Origin: Trichomonas vaginalis G3
Lineage: Eukaryota; Parabasalia; Trichomonadida; Trichomonadidae
DNA length: 64,000 bases
Assembly: GCF_026262505.1 (NCBI RefSeq)
Contig: NC_067206.1
Coordinates: 17,257,319-17,321,318 of the forward strand
Reading direction: 5' to 3'
Below, one piece after another: positions 39,435 to 49,422 of the stretch. Each line of letters opens with the position of its first letter. Position 1 is the stretch's first letter. Under the pieces are notes generated by a model that was not told the origin of the DNA, did not search any database, and saw nothing but the letters and a program-made list of their open reading frames with translations. The position numbers and the translations under genes were made by a program.

Positions 39435-41180
39435 GTAATGCATGAAAAATAGCGTGACTTCATTTTTGACAGTTTACAAATGTAAAGTGATGCATCCTTA
39501 AAAACTTGGAAATATATACATTCATGAATTATCTTGTATATTAATTGAAAATCCATAAAACCCTAACAATATTTTTCTTAAAAAAAACTATAAAAATATA
39601 AATAAAATTAATCGTTAAATAAAAATATTTGATATTAGAATTTTATTGGAAAAATAAAAAACTTAATATTTTAAAGAAATACTTAAATACTTGAATGTTT
39701 TAACTTTTACATTATCATATAGACTCTCAAATTATTGATTGGAAACGGTTTGAGGGTTATCAATTTAAAAAAAATTGTGAGTTTTTTAGATTTTTGGCAA
39801 TGAGTTTTAAAAATTTGTGAGTGAGAATGTGTGTTGATGCTTGGCACTTTGAAGGGAAGATGTTCTGGGTTCACAATTATTAATGGGATAAATAAAATAA
39901 TTATAAATATAATATATTAGAAAATAACTTGCAAAATCTCTCCATTTTTATAAATTTAATAATAGAAGTTGATCTATATAGAAAGAGCGTTTTATCTATT
40001 AAGTTTTTGGCTTTTGCCTTCAAATCATTAATATAATTTTTTCAAAAAAATTGTTTTATTTTAAATAAACAAATTTTATCAAATAACTAGTATTTTTAAA
40101 TTATCTTTTGAAAAATTGAAAAATTTACAAATTAAAAAATGGAAGACATCTTGGTTCGTCTCGAAAACCCAGAAGATCTTCAAACTTTTCAACTCCCAAC
40201 CGTTCCCGCCGATCAGGTTCTCAACGTAATTGAAGAAAAATATCAAGAATACATTAATAATCCAAATGTAACTCTCGAAGATACGGCAAAAACACTTTCA
40301 ATAGGAAAAGAACGTTTGAAAAAAATTTTCGTACTACTCGGCTATCCAATAAAAGAAAGAGGAAGACCAAAGAAAAAAATTTTTGAGGAAGATGTATACA
40401 AAATTTTGGAAATTAAAGCACAATATGACATTGGATACAAAAGGATCAAAGAATCATATTTCGAAAAAGTCGAAAGATTTACATTCAACGATGCTTTCAA
40501 AATTTTCAATCAACAACATTTGTTTACATTTCACAGGCATCAGAAAATCGACGAACATCCACATGAATACGTTGCTCAATATGTTAATCAATTGTGGCAT
40601 ACTGATTTGAAATTTCTGAAGGACGATAACGGTAACCTTCAATATTTAATTTCATTTCTTGATGACAGAAGCAGATACATTATTTGCTGGGATGTTTTCG
40701 ATACAAAAGAAATGAAAAATACTGCCAGAGTATTTCGTCACGCAATTGATTTAGTCAAATTAGTTCCACATGGAATTCTCACAGATAATGGAACAGAATT
40801 CATTGGAAAAGATTTTGAAGCGGTTTGCCAAGAATTCAATATAAAACATTTCAAAACTCATCCGTACTCTCCAGAGGAAAATGGAAAAATTGAAAGGAGT
40901 TGGGAGACTCTTTTCAAGACAAACCCTGGAGTGAACGTCTTTGAGTTCATCCCCAATGTTGTTTCCCAGTATAATAGGGTATGGAAACACTCCGCATTAT
41001 TCAAACTCTTTGGGGAGAAATTGACTCCATTTGAGGCCTGGGAAAGAGGCCCCAAATGGACAAAAGATCTCTGCGCTGAACCAGGCTTCGAAAAAAATCT
41101 TAGAGATTAACAAATAATTTCAAAAACAAGAAAATTCAAAAAATCACAAAAAGGAAGTTAAGGAATAAACACTTACATTT
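39435..41180. mobile_element. transposase-bearing relative of the 1.05-kb elements (right end missing)
   Basis: From 39435 (GTAATGCATGAAAAATAGCG) to about 39737 the sequence is nearly identical to the left ends of copies 2 and 3. It then diverges, in the place where the short copies have their hairpin core, and leads to the intact transposase gene at 40139. No second terminal repeat is found after the gene; the right side runs into the 125-bp tandem repeat. It looks like the autonomous partner of the family, truncated at the right. Confidence 0.65.
40139..41110 (+). CDS. integrase-type DD35E transposase, intact
   Basis: 323 residues. Residues 45-95 hold a helix-turn-helix (LEDTAKTLSIGKERLKKIFV) and a basic linker (KERGRPKKK). 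The catalytic core has D156 (LWHTDLKFL), D216 (ILTDNGTEF) and E252 (ENGKIERSW), giving the D,D-35-E spacing of retroviral-type integrases. The C-terminus ends in the family's signature LTPFEAWERGPKWTKDL. The gene is free of stops and follows an AT-rich leader. It would cut and paste elements with the matching ends; the neighbouring GCATGAAAAATAGCG end is the obvious candidate. Closest known groups are IS481/IS3-like eukaryotic elements; I cannot rank them without a search. Confidence 0.9.
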   Translation: MEDILVRLENPEDLQTFQLPTVPADQVLNVIEEKYQEYINNPNVTLEDTAKTLSIGKERLKKIFVLLGYPIKERGRPKKKIFEEDVYKILEIKAQYDIGYKRIKESYFEKVERFTFNDAFKIFNQQHLFTFHRHQKIDEHPHEYVAQYVNQLWHTDLKFLKDDNGNLQYLISFLDDRSRYIICWDVFDTKEMKNTARVFRHAIDLVKLVPHGILTDNGTEFIGKDFEAVCQEFNIKHFKTHPYSPEENGKIERSWETLFKTNPGVNVFEFIPNVVSQYNRVWKHSALFKLFGEKLTPFEAWERGPKWTKDLCAEPGFEKNLRD

Positions 41181-41285
41181 ATTACATTTGGATTTTTTAA
41201 AAAATTCAGTATTATTTTTAGAAATAAGATAATATAGTTCTAAATAAAACAAAGAATGTTAAGAATGAAGAAGGAATTAGCGGAT

Positions 41286-41840
41286 GCAGCCGAAGCACAC
41301 TCACAAATTACTCTCAATATCCACTCAAATCATACAAAGTTTTGTCGAATAGTTTGATATAAAGACAAAAAATTTACAATTTTTAATTAAATCCGAACAA
41401 TCTTACATATGCAGCTGAAGCACACTCACAAATTACTCTCAATATCCACTCAAATCATACAAAGTTTTGTCGAATAGTTTGATATAAAGACAAAAAATTT
41501 ACAATTTTTAATTAAATCCGAACAATCTTACATATGCAGCTGAAGCACACTCACAAATTACTCTCAATATCCACTCAAATCATACAAAGTTTTGTCGAAT
41601 AGTTTGATATAAAGACAAAAAATTTACAATTTTTAATTAAATCCGAACAATCTTACATATGCAGCTGAAGCACACTCACAAATTACTCTCAATATCCACT
41701 CAAATCATACAAAGTTTTGTCGAATAGTTTGATATAAAGACAAAAAATTTACAATTTTTAATTAAATCCGAACAATCTTACATATGCAGCTGAAGCACAC
41801 TCACAAATTACTCTCAATATCCACTCAAATCATACAAAGT
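41286..41840. repeat. 125-bp tandem repeat, about 4.5 units
   Basis: Units start GCAGC(C/T)GAAGCACACTCA at 41286, 41411, 41536, 41661 and 41786, exactly 125 bp apart, and are almost identical. The last unit is cut after AAATCATACAAAGTTTT. No coding. Confidence 0.95.
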
Positions 41841-41976
41841 TTTATATTTTCATTTTATTGTTTCTTAATAAAGAATTAGGTCAGGTAAGTGGGGCTTCCA
41901 GGCGCGTTGCGCCCTCTAGCCCCTAAAAAAACCCAGAGGAGAACTAAAAAAATTATATAGTAAAAAATTAAAGTTT
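41841..41976. other. short gap with a GC-rich hairpin
   Basis: GGGGCTTCCAGGCGCGTTGC followed by GCCCTCTAGCCCC (41891-41923) forms a nested GC-rich hairpin in otherwise AT-rich DNA, directly downstream of the gene ending at 41977. It could be a transcript end or element border mark; I cannot tell. Confidence 0.4.
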
Positions 41977-43062
41977 TTATTCGATAAGAACGACATCGCT
42001 ATCGTTATCTTCTTCTGAAGTTTCTTCTTCATCATCATTTGTTATAGGGTCTCCAACATATCCAGCAATGAAGATACGGATGCCTTGGTTGAATGGTGTA
42101 TGGAGAGAGAACTTGGAGTTTCCAACAAATTGGAATTCGCAGTCCAATTTGAGCTGTGCTGAGGAGGAGGTAAACTCGGCTATTTTAAGCGGCTCACGTC
42201 CTTGACGAACATTATATAGAGAAACACTTTGACCGAATGTAACCCTTTCAGGCTCAACCATAGCAATAGTTGAAATTACGTGAAGAAAGTCTTCATAGAA
42301 TTGTTTTGGTTGTATTGTGAATGTCTTAGCAAGCTTTCCTTGAGGAACATCTACATAGAACTTGAAATGTTGTTCCTTTCCGTGTTCTTGAAGTTCTTCA
42401 ATCCAATTATATGTAAGTGGATAAGGATGTAACAGTTTCAGACGTGCGTATAGACTTTTTTGCTGTCTGGGACTGAATGTTTGAATAAACTCGTCACAGA
42501 ACTGTAAACCAATGATATTTGCTGTATAAGGAAGCAATTTGAAGAAGAATTCTGAAAGGTTTGTTGGATTTTGAACATTATCTTCAAATTTTTTGACGGC
42601 TTCAATAATATCATTGTAGAAATCTGAATAGTCATTTGTGTCTTTAATGCTTAAGTTTTCTGAGTAATTCTTCATGAATTGTTCGAGTCTCTTGACTGCG
42701 TCCTTACGAATATCGCTTTCTTTTATTTCTGGTTCTACCAAATATTCTTCTTCTTCTTCATGAGTAAGTACAATTGGAATTGTACCAGAATTGGAAGTTT
42801 GTTTTTGTGTTTGCTGTGTAGTTTGAGAGGTTGAGACATGTGTGTGTTGTTCTGGTGCGTTTGAAGGTTGGTTTGAAGTAGAATTGGGTGGAATTTGGTT
42901 TGAATTCGAATTTGAGTCTGATTGACCCTGAATTGTTGCTTCAACCGAAGGAGTAGGTTGAGAAACCTTTGGGGTTTGCTTGAAGAATGTTGTTAACAAC
43001 ATTTGTTGTCCCCTACAAAGGGTAGAATTGGTAACAGCAGTGTCAGTGGTGTTGGGCTCCAT
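41977..43062 (-). CDS. unknown 361-residue protein of element C
   Basis: I choose the ATG at 43062 (MEPNTTDTAVTNSTLCRG) because a good initiator (TTCATTTTTTCTCA) lies just upstream of it. Residues 1-110 are Gln/Ser/Thr/Asn-rich and disordered, followed by EEEEEYLVEPEIKESDIRKD. Residues 120-330 are a folded domain (FFFKLLPYTANIIGLQFCDE, FYVDVPQGKLAKTFTIQPKQ), then a strand-rich end and an acidic tail (DDEEETSEEDNDSDVV). Intact. Unknown family; divergent from the next gene across a 470-bp region. Confidence 0.6.
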   Translation of the reverse strand: MEPNTTDTAVTNSTLCRGQQMLLTTFFKQTPKVSQPTPSVEATIQGQSDSNSNSNQIPPNSTSNQPSNAPEQHTHVSTSQTTQQTQKQTSNSGTIPIVLTHEEEEEYLVEPEIKESDIRKDAVKRLEQFMKNYSENLSIKDTNDYSDFYNDIIEAVKKFEDNVQNPTNLSEFFFKLLPYTANIIGLQFCDEFIQTFSPRQQKSLYARLKLLHPYPLTYNWIEELQEHGKEQHFKFYVDVPQGKLAKTFTIQPKQFYEDFLHVISTIAMVEPERVTFGQSVSLYNVRQGREPLKIAEFTSSSAQLKLDCEFQFVGNSKFSLHTPFNQGIRIFIAGYVGDPITNDDEEETSEEDNDSDVVLIE

Positions 43063-43128
43063 TGAGAAAAAATGAACTGACCAGAAGTTTGTGGAAAATG
43101 AATATTGAATAAAAATGGTTTTTACCAA

Positions 43129-43534
43129 CGGAGACCCCGTCTATTTTTTTATTTTATTTAATAGTTACCGTTGGAAAAACGGTTTATCTCAAATATTGAA
43201 TGAACTATAAACGTTTTTTGTTTTCTATATATACTTTTTTGTCCAACGGTAAAACTTTTTACACAACGGTTTTTGAGAGTCGTCGCCGTTGACTTTTTTG
43301 TAGAGCACTCAAAATAGTATAACTTTGTCCGGACAAGTAAGGGTCTATCGTCGCTACAGGAAAAGTTACAGGCGTTCCAAGGAAGTATACTTTGAGAAGC
43401 CTTTTTCCCCTTATAGAATGAGATAGGACGGTTATTTTACAAAACTGACAACACTTTGACCGAGTAGTTTTTTGAGCTGAACAAAAAGTGTCATATAAAC
43501 ATCTGTCAAAAACCGCTTTTTAACTTCACTTAAA
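43129..43534. promoter_or_regulatory. divergent promoter region with a cluster of Myb-type AACGG motifs
   Basis: Between the start of the 361-residue gene and MPRKLRK, the motif (C/T)AACGG or its complement occurs at least five times in about 130 bp: TACCGTTGG (43166), AAACGGTTT (43176), CCAACGGTAA (43243), ACAACGGTTT (43263), GCCGTTGAC (43285), and again GACGGTT (43427). This is the core site of Myb proteins, and Trichomonas is known to use Myb regulators. The initiator of the right gene is TTCACTTAAAATG. Confidence 0.5.
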
Positions 43535-43846
43535 ATGCCACGTAAGCTACGTAAGAATATACGTAAGAGGAAGGGAGCATTGAAACATCCAATAGTAAAA
43601 CTGACACCACAACAACAGTTGCAACAACAAATGATGAATGACCCCACTATGTTGCAACAAATGTCAAGCAACCCTATGCTTTTAAACCGAGTTATTGGTG
43701 CACAGAGTGGAGGTTTAAGAGCGGCACTTTTAGCGAAAATGGCAGGCTATGGTGGAGCTGCAGACGGAACAGCTTATAACCCTCAAAGTCAAATGAATTT
43801 GAGTTCACTCAAAAATCAAATAACAGATGTCAAAAGTCAAACATAG
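43535..43846 (+). CDS. small basic Gln/Met-rich protein of element C
   Basis: 103 residues. It starts with a very basic segment (MPRKLRKNIRKRKGALKHPI), then Gln/Met-rich sequence (QQQLQQQMMNDPTMLQQMSS) and a Gly/Ala stretch. The start has a clear initiator (TTCACTT) 4 bases upstream. It may be a core or packaging protein. Coiled-coil coding signal continues between this gene and the next (about 43850-43962). Confidence 0.55.
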   Translation: MPRKLRKNIRKRKGALKHPIVKLTPQQQLQQQMMNDPTMLQQMSSNPMLLNRVIGAQSGGLRAALLAKMAGYGGAADGTAYNPQSQMNLSSLKNQITDVKSQT

Positions 43847-43985
43847 ACATACAGAAACAAATAAGTGAAAACGAAAAGAAACTAGAATATGACAGACACA
43901 CAAAGAAACTCAATGAGTTAAACGTAGAGAAAAAGAAGAAAGAAGAACAACTGAAAAACTAAGTACAGAGGAATATGCGAAAAAA

Positions 43986-46559
43986 GTGTCAGAAAAAGCA
44001 GCAGAAGTAGCAAAAATGGAACAAGATGTTATAAATTTGAAAAACCATACTACTCAATATAAAGTACTGAAAGATGAAGAGATAAAACAAAAAGCCCTGA
44101 AGACATATATGGATAGCGATGAGTATAAAAAAGAAGTTGAAGCAAATGTAAAGGCAGAAAAACTTTTACAGTTGCAAAACCAAACCGTACAGTATGAAAA
44201 CTTAGCACAAGAAAGTAAAAATAACGACGCAGCCATGCAAAAGGCAATGAAAAGTGCAGAATATATAAAAGCTAATAATGACTGGTTAGATGCCCAAGCC
44301 AACGCTAAAGCAGCCCAACTTATAGGGTCAATAAGGACAAAAATACAAGCGGATGAAGACAGTTCAAATGAAGCTTTAATGAATGCTGACTTTAAGAATG
44401 CCTTCGAAGCTCTTCATAGTAAGGTGAAACTAGTGAACGACTTCTCATCTGGAAAGAAACTGAAGTCTGAAGGTTTCGACAACGAGTTAAGAGAAGTAGC
44501 ACAAAATATGACGAAAATAACAGATGCAGCAACGAGACAGGCAGTTCAAAGTGCCTATGACGCCGTTAGAGCAACTGTTGTGGAAAGTCAAGAAAAAGAG
44601 TTACAACAGACCAAAACAGACCTAGTAAATGCTTTCTTAAGAACGAAAAGTCAGGTAGGACATTATGCTGCAGATGGAACATATGTGCCAGCTGGTGGAA
44701 CTTATATACCACCAAACCCTCCAAGAGAAGCACCTGCACCAGGACTACCTAAAACATTTACATCGTCACATGGACACAGACACAGGCATGCACCAAAACC
44801 AACACAACAACCAACAGTTCAAAACCCTGCACAACAACCAACAGTTCAAAATCCAGCACCACAACCAAAACCAGCACCACAACCACCTCCACAACCAGCA
44901 CAACAACCAACAGTTCAAAACCCTGCACAACAACAACCACAAACAGAGCAAGGACATAAAAGAAGTAGAGAAAAAAGAAACCAAGAATTCTTAAAAATGC
45001 TTAAGGAAGATTATGGTTACCCAGATACTCTTGACTTTAGTGACAGATATAAAGAAGCTATTAGAAAGTTCAAGGAAGGAAATACTGACCCGAACCGATT
45101 TAGCTTTATGGTTCAGCATCAAATGGGATATAATCTCAAACCTGGAAAATACAAGCTCGCTAAGGGATATGATTTAATACCATATCATCCAAATGACATG
45201 AATGAATTTACTCCGAGATATTTGGTGTCAGAGCTAAATGATAATTCAACTCTCTTCATGAAACGCGTAAAAAATAGAGACGGAACGAAAGAAGAAAGGT
45301 TTATGAGTCCGGATGACTTAGATAGGGAACTTGTTAAAAATGGTCTCGGAATATATGAAATGCCACCAGATGAGGTACAAGAAACTCCACAGGAAGAAGT
45401 TCAGATACAACCAGACATGGAAGAAATAGTTCAGCAACAACAGCTAGAAGAGCCTGAAGGAAACGAACAAGTCCCTCCTTTGGAAACTAACTTCACAGAA
45501 CTAGATGAAGATTTGGAACAGCCGAAAAATCTTGACCCTCAACAAGAGTATGAGGTGAATATGGAATCTTTCCAAGAGTCTAAGAAAAATTCGGCTGACA
45601 TAGTAGAAGAATATCGAAAAATGTTCGCCGACATACAAAAGACTCCAACATCAGATGAAAATATTCAGCATAGAATGGAAGTACTGAAAGAAAATGTACG
45701 CAAATACAATAATCCTTTTTACTTACGACCATATAACGTTCAATCTTTGGCTGAACTCGGTGAAAATAAAAGGTTAAATTTCAACAAAACATATAGAAAT
45801 GAAACATTGTTTAAAGTTCATTCAGAACCTAACCAATATGGAAACAAACCTACTTTTGTTTCTGCAGACTATGGAACTACAATGAAATGGGGTCATAAAG
45901 CTAATCCGGATAGGTGGTTCATAAACTTACAACCTCAATTCCAAGAAGTTGTAGACGCAATGGAAGTGAATGGTGAATCAGATATAGCTGGTATTTTCAG
46001 CGCGGCTTTAATGCTATTGAAAGATATGAAAGATGCAGATATTTTGGACCAGTATGAAATGAACATGGCTGAGGGAAATATAACACCTGACGTTCTAGAA
46101 CATTTATCTCAAAGAACTACACAGAACCATAGAGATGGTATATTTGGTGAAGAGTTTAGAAAGAAAGTTAGGGAGAGAGAAAGAAGAGAACCTATTGTAC
46201 ATGACCTTGCAAACGAAAGTTTGCAAAATGTCATAAAAACTTACTTTGCAGACAATGAACCGAGAATGGATGAATATTTAAGAAAACTCAAATGGACAGT
46301 ACCAAATGAAATGTTAGTATTGAAAAACATGTTCCTTGACAAAATAAAACCAACTACAGAAATAAATGACGCAAGACTGAAACATTGGGTAAAAGCTTTC
46401 CCATTCACAAAAGATATTATTGGTAACATGGAAAGAAAACCAGAATGGCTACAAAAACATATATTTGGAAACGAGCTTATTCCATATGGACAAGCTCTGT
46501 TTGAAGAGCTTGAACCGGAAACTCAGGAAAGAGTCATGCAAACAATACGCGAAGACTAA
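43986..46559 (+). CDS. large coiled-coil/Pro-Gln-rich structural-type protein of element C
   Basis: 857 residues, open throughout. Residues 1-215 are coiled coil (EVAKMEQDVINLKNHTTQYK ...), residues about 235-325 are Pro/Gln repeats (QPTVQNPAQ repeated), residues 330-860 are a mixed folded region (FLKMLKEDYGYPDTLDFSDR ... WFINLQPQFQEVVDAM ...). Glu/Gln-rich linkers sit in between. I know no function. Large size and position upstream of the capsid gene suggest a scaffold, tape-like or internal virion protein. The start may lie further upstream. Confidence 0.55.
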   Translation: MSEKAAEVAKMEQDVINLKNHTTQYKVLKDEEIKQKALKTYMDSDEYKKEVEANVKAEKLLQLQNQTVQYENLAQESKNNDAAMQKAMKSAEYIKANNDWLDAQANAKAAQLIGSIRTKIQADEDSSNEALMNADFKNAFEALHSKVKLVNDFSSGKKLKSEGFDNELREVAQNMTKITDAATRQAVQSAYDAVRATVVESQEKELQQTKTDLVNAFLRTKSQVGHYAADGTYVPAGGTYIPPNPPREAPAPGLPKTFTSSHGHRHRHAPKPTQQPTVQNPAQQPTVQNPAPQPKPAPQPPPQPAQQPTVQNPAQQQPQTEQGHKRSREKRNQEFLKMLKEDYGYPDTLDFSDRYKEAIRKFKEGNTDPNRFSFMVQHQMGYNLKPGKYKLAKGYDLIPYHPNDMNEFTPRYLVSELNDNSTLFMKRVKNRDGTKEERFMSPDDLDRELVKNGLGIYEMPPDEVQETPQEEVQIQPDMEEIVQQQQLEEPEGNEQVPPLETNFTELDEDLEQPKNLDPQQEYEVNMESFQESKKNSADIVEEYRKMFADIQKTPTSDENIQHRMEVLKENVRKYNNPFYLRPYNVQSLAELGENKRLNFNKTYRNETLFKVHSEPNQYGNKPTFVSADYGTTMKWGHKANPDRWFINLQPQFQEVVDAMEVNGESDIAGIFSAALMLLKDMKDADILDQYEMNMAEGNITPDVLEHLSQRTTQNHRDGIFGEEFRKKVRERERREPIVHDLANESLQNVIKTYFADNEPRMDEYLRKLKWTVPNEMLVLKNMFLDKIKPTTEINDARLKHWVKAFPFTKDIIGNMERKPEWLQKHIFGNELIPYGQALFEELEPETQERVMQTIRED

Positions 46560-46604
46560 AATACAAACTATGACAAAATCTTTCTAGGATATAGGTTACC
46601 TGAG

Positions 46605-46866
46605 ATGGGCGACCAGAGCCCAAAGGCAAAAAGGACATGGGAAATTTACAACATACTAGGTGAACATGAGGCAAAGATGCAACAACTTGAAGCAGAGGGC
46701 AAGTTACCAAAAGCGACACCAAAGAAGAAGAGTAGAACAAAGTGAAAATAGTGAAGAAGTAACTTCATCTAGTGAAAGTAGTGGCAATGAAGGAAAAAGA
46801 AGAGTTAAAAACTCAGTCAGGAAGAAAGTAAAGCTTGGTACGAGTGGGTTCTATTATGACACATAA
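46605..46866 (+). pseudogene. small basic Ser-rich protein of element C, broken
   Basis: Coding signal from an ATG at 46605 (MGDQSPKAKRTWEIYNILGE) with a basic middle and a Ser/Glu stretch (SSSESSGNEGKRRVKNSVRK) ending at 46866, 32 bp before the capsid gene. Composition suggests a nucleic acid-binding virion protein. Not intact. Confidence 0.45.
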
Positions 46867-46898
46867 ATTCAACTATTCTATATTTTTACCCATATGAA

Positions 46899-48509
46899 AT
46901 GTACGCCGCTCAGAATATAACGCCAACAGTTTTGGATGCCATGAACGGAAATGTTTCCGAATGGTATAACGAATGCGACAATGCCAGTAGAAGGTCAGAA
47001 ATAGTTCCTGGAACTTACGAATATACAACTGCTGTTTCTTATGGAAACGTAGGTGAGTTTGGAGAAGGTTCTTCAACAACAGTAGATATTGCTTGCGACA
47101 GGTTTCATATTATTTCTATTGACAACTCATTCTTATACGTGGAACAAGACATTGAAATAAAACCTTCTGCCAAGTTGTCTGACAAGAAAGGTTGCAATGG
47201 AATTTTCTATGTCGGATACCAATATGCTCCAGAAGTTTTCATGGGATATAAGATATATTCTAACTCTGACTTAGTTCAAACAGTAACATGGGCAAACTAT
47301 GAATGGTTCGCTTTGAGAAACTCAGTACAACCACAAGCTAGAGAACAAACAGACCAGTATGCCACCATTGAGAAAATAAGAAGACTTGACCCTAACGTTC
47401 CAGGAGTTTATGTTAACCTTTCTGGTTCAGATGGAACTGCTGCCACTAAAGTAAAACTGAAACTTAGAGTTCCTTTGTCATCTTTCCTCATCTTCAGGTT
47501 TTTAAGATACTTGCCAAACTGGGCAGGAAAAATTTCTATTGAACTTACTCCAAGCAAAAATAACTTAGTCATTGCACCAACACAAGACCCATTCACTATT
47601 ACAGACGTAAAGGGAACAAATCAAACGTCATTTGCCGAATTTTGCAAAGACAAAGTTGACTTAGACTTTGGTTTCTCAAACCTCAACACTGAAGTAAACT
47701 ATTATTTCAATGCTGCTGGAGATGCTTGGGACCCAGTTAAGTTCACATGCGAACAGTTTGAATGCAAGAGAATAGAAAGCAGACTTGCCGTTTATATGTT
47801 GGACCCAGATATTTCAAATGCTTTAGCTGCCAAATATATCGCAGTTCCACTTATGTTCCCTATACACCAAATATCTGTCAAAGACTTTGCAGGTGAAGTT
47901 GGAAACCAAAATCCAGGAGCCGAAGGTGCAAGAACAGATATTGCTTTAACAACTGCAATGAAACATGCAGATACTATGTTTGTACTGTTCAGACGAACTA
48001 TAAATGACTATTCTTGTTTCTACAACCCTGGTATTAAATATCATATAAACATAGATGGCAAATATTATCCAAGAGAAGAATATTCTACAGTTGAGGATAT
48101 GAGGTCATACAACTTGACATTAGATGCTATGAACTTTAACAACAACTTCACAACAACCATTAACCCTGAAATGCAAAGTTCTATTATGCCATATGTGAAA
48201 GTATGGACTCATACAGGAGGTCAAAAAACTCAATATACAAATGGAGACCGTTCAAACTTTTGGCTTGGCATTCCATTTGCTGACTCAGAAGACTTTATGG
48301 GTGGTATTTCAACTGTTGGTACAGTTCAAATACAATATACTGGTGACAGAGACGGTCCAGATGAATTGAAAGCAAAGAAGTTTACAAAACCAATAGCACT
48401 TTTCACGGAAGATGCTCTTTTGAAGATTCGTTCGATGAAACCTGCTGGGGCTCCTCAGATTGGCATAACGACAGCTTCCATCGAGCAGATTTTGGCAGCA
48501 GGTCAGTAA
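46899..48509 (+). CDS. major capsid protein (double jelly-roll type) of element C
   Basis: 536 residues, open, starting MYAAQNITPTVLDAMNGNVS. The segment VPLSSFLIFRFLRYLPNWAG matches the capsid gene of element B, and MFVLFRRTINDYSCFYNPGI matches positions of both other capsid genes in this window. Strand-rich composition and length fit the Polinton double jelly-roll capsid protein that assembles as trimers. This is the best preserved of the three copies. Its 3' end is overlapped by the opposite-strand gene at 48403. Confidence 0.75.
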   Translation: MYAAQNITPTVLDAMNGNVSEWYNECDNASRRSEIVPGTYEYTTAVSYGNVGEFGEGSSTTVDIACDRFHIISIDNSFLYVEQDIEIKPSAKLSDKKGCNGIFYVGYQYAPEVFMGYKIYSNSDLVQTVTWANYEWFALRNSVQPQAREQTDQYATIEKIRRLDPNVPGVYVNLSGSDGTAATKVKLKLRVPLSSFLIFRFLRYLPNWAGKISIELTPSKNNLVIAPTQDPFTITDVKGTNQTSFAEFCKDKVDLDFGFSNLNTEVNYYFNAAGDAWDPVKFTCEQFECKRIESRLAVYMLDPDISNALAAKYIAVPLMFPIHQISVKDFAGEVGNQNPGAEGARTDIALTTAMKHADTMFVLFRRTINDYSCFYNPGIKYHINIDGKYYPREEYSTVEDMRSYNLTLDAMNFNNNFTTTINPEMQSSIMPYVKVWTHTGGQKTQYTNGDRSNFWLGIPFADSEDFMGGISTVGTVQIQYTGDRDGPDELKAKKFTKPIALFTEDALLKIRSMKPAGAPQIGITTASIEQILAAGQ

Positions 48510-48821
48510 GTTGTTCTTGAACTGACTTCTCTCCGTCAAATATTGACAGTACGCCAGTTTTGACATAATATTGTATTATAAACTTTCCTTTAGTAATATC
48601 TGTAAGTTTTGAAGTTATATTTTTGTCTGCTTCAAGAACTTTCACCATTTCAGTTATACCAACTTTCTTTGCTTTATGAAAATATTTGGTTCAGCAAAGA
48701 CTGCTATTCTATAACATTTTCCATTGTTTGTGTAAAGAACTATTCTGTCAATGTATTTGTATTGTTTGTGAGTATAAACTTTGTTCTGCTTCAATTCAAT
48801 AAGATATCCGAATACGTCCAT
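48403..48821 (-). pseudogene. small unknown protein of element C, opposite the capsid gene end
   Basis: Minus-strand coding signal begins at the ATG at 48821 (MDVFGYLIELKQNKVYTHKQ), only 18 bp from the divergent gene start at 48840, and reaches across to 48403 (ITKGKFIIQYYVKTGVLSIF), overlapping the last 107 bp of the capsid gene. Strand-rich, unknown. It appears broken. Confidence 0.45.
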
Positions 48822-48839
48822 CTTTTTATTCTAAGTAAA

Positions 48840-49418
48840 ATGTCATTTCCGAAAAATAGAAGCATAAGTGTTTCAAAAGGTTTAATGGCGGTGGCAGATG
48901 TGAAGTTAAATTCACCAACTCAAACAAACAGTCAAAGTGTTGTTGTCAATGTCAAAGACAGAGATGTTGAAGTGGGGAAACCATACGAAGACGAAGATGG
49001 TATAACAATTGTTCCTGTAAAAGAACCAACATATCCTGAAGTTAGCAGAGACTTAAGTTCTGTTGCAGATATTCGAAACGACTACCAACAACTGAAAGAC
49101 AAACTTCAAACTCAGGAGAAGATTTGTCAAGCTTTAAGTATAATGTTAAACTTGGTCGAACACAACCCTGTAAAAGTGAACTCATATGTCATTGCACCTC
49201 ATGAAGTTTTGAAAGAACTATTGAAACTTTTGACAGAGGCAGACGATATAAACATCAAAGAAATAGAACCCGACATTAGTTGCTGTGGTGTTTCATATAA
49301 TGCCATTGACAAGATATACGTTATGAAAGGAGGTGAAACGTTGAACTTAAAATATAGTTTCCCAGACGTTATAAAAATATTTGACGACCACAACATTTCA
49401 TTAAAATTTATTTGCTAA
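48840..49418 (+). CDS. conserved EP-DI-x-CCG protein of element C
   Basis: I choose the ATG at 48840 (MSFPKNRSISVSKGLMAVAD); upstream sequence belongs to the divergent gene. 192 residues: a disordered first half, a coiled coil (LKDKLQTQEKICQALSIMLN), and a C-terminal domain with EIEPDISCCGVSYNAIDKIY and LNLKYSF. It matches the C-terminal half of the gene at 26002-26616 in element B. It is next to the penton-like gene, as in B where a penton-like gene is also adjacent. Confidence 0.65.
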   Translation: MSFPKNRSISVSKGLMAVADVKLNSPTQTNSQSVVVNVKDRDVEVGKPYEDEDGITIVPVKEPTYPEVSRDLSSVADIRNDYQQLKDKLQTQEKICQALSIMLNLVEHNPVKVNSYVIAPHEVLKELLKLLTEADDINIKEIEPDISCCGVSYNAIDKIYVMKGGETLNLKYSFPDVIKIFDDHNISLKFIC

Positions 49419-49422
49419 GTAA

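Noticed and set aside
44665-44994. His/Gln-rich frame inside the 857-codon gene
   Set aside because: It is a shadow of the Pro/Gln repeat of the large gene in another frame.
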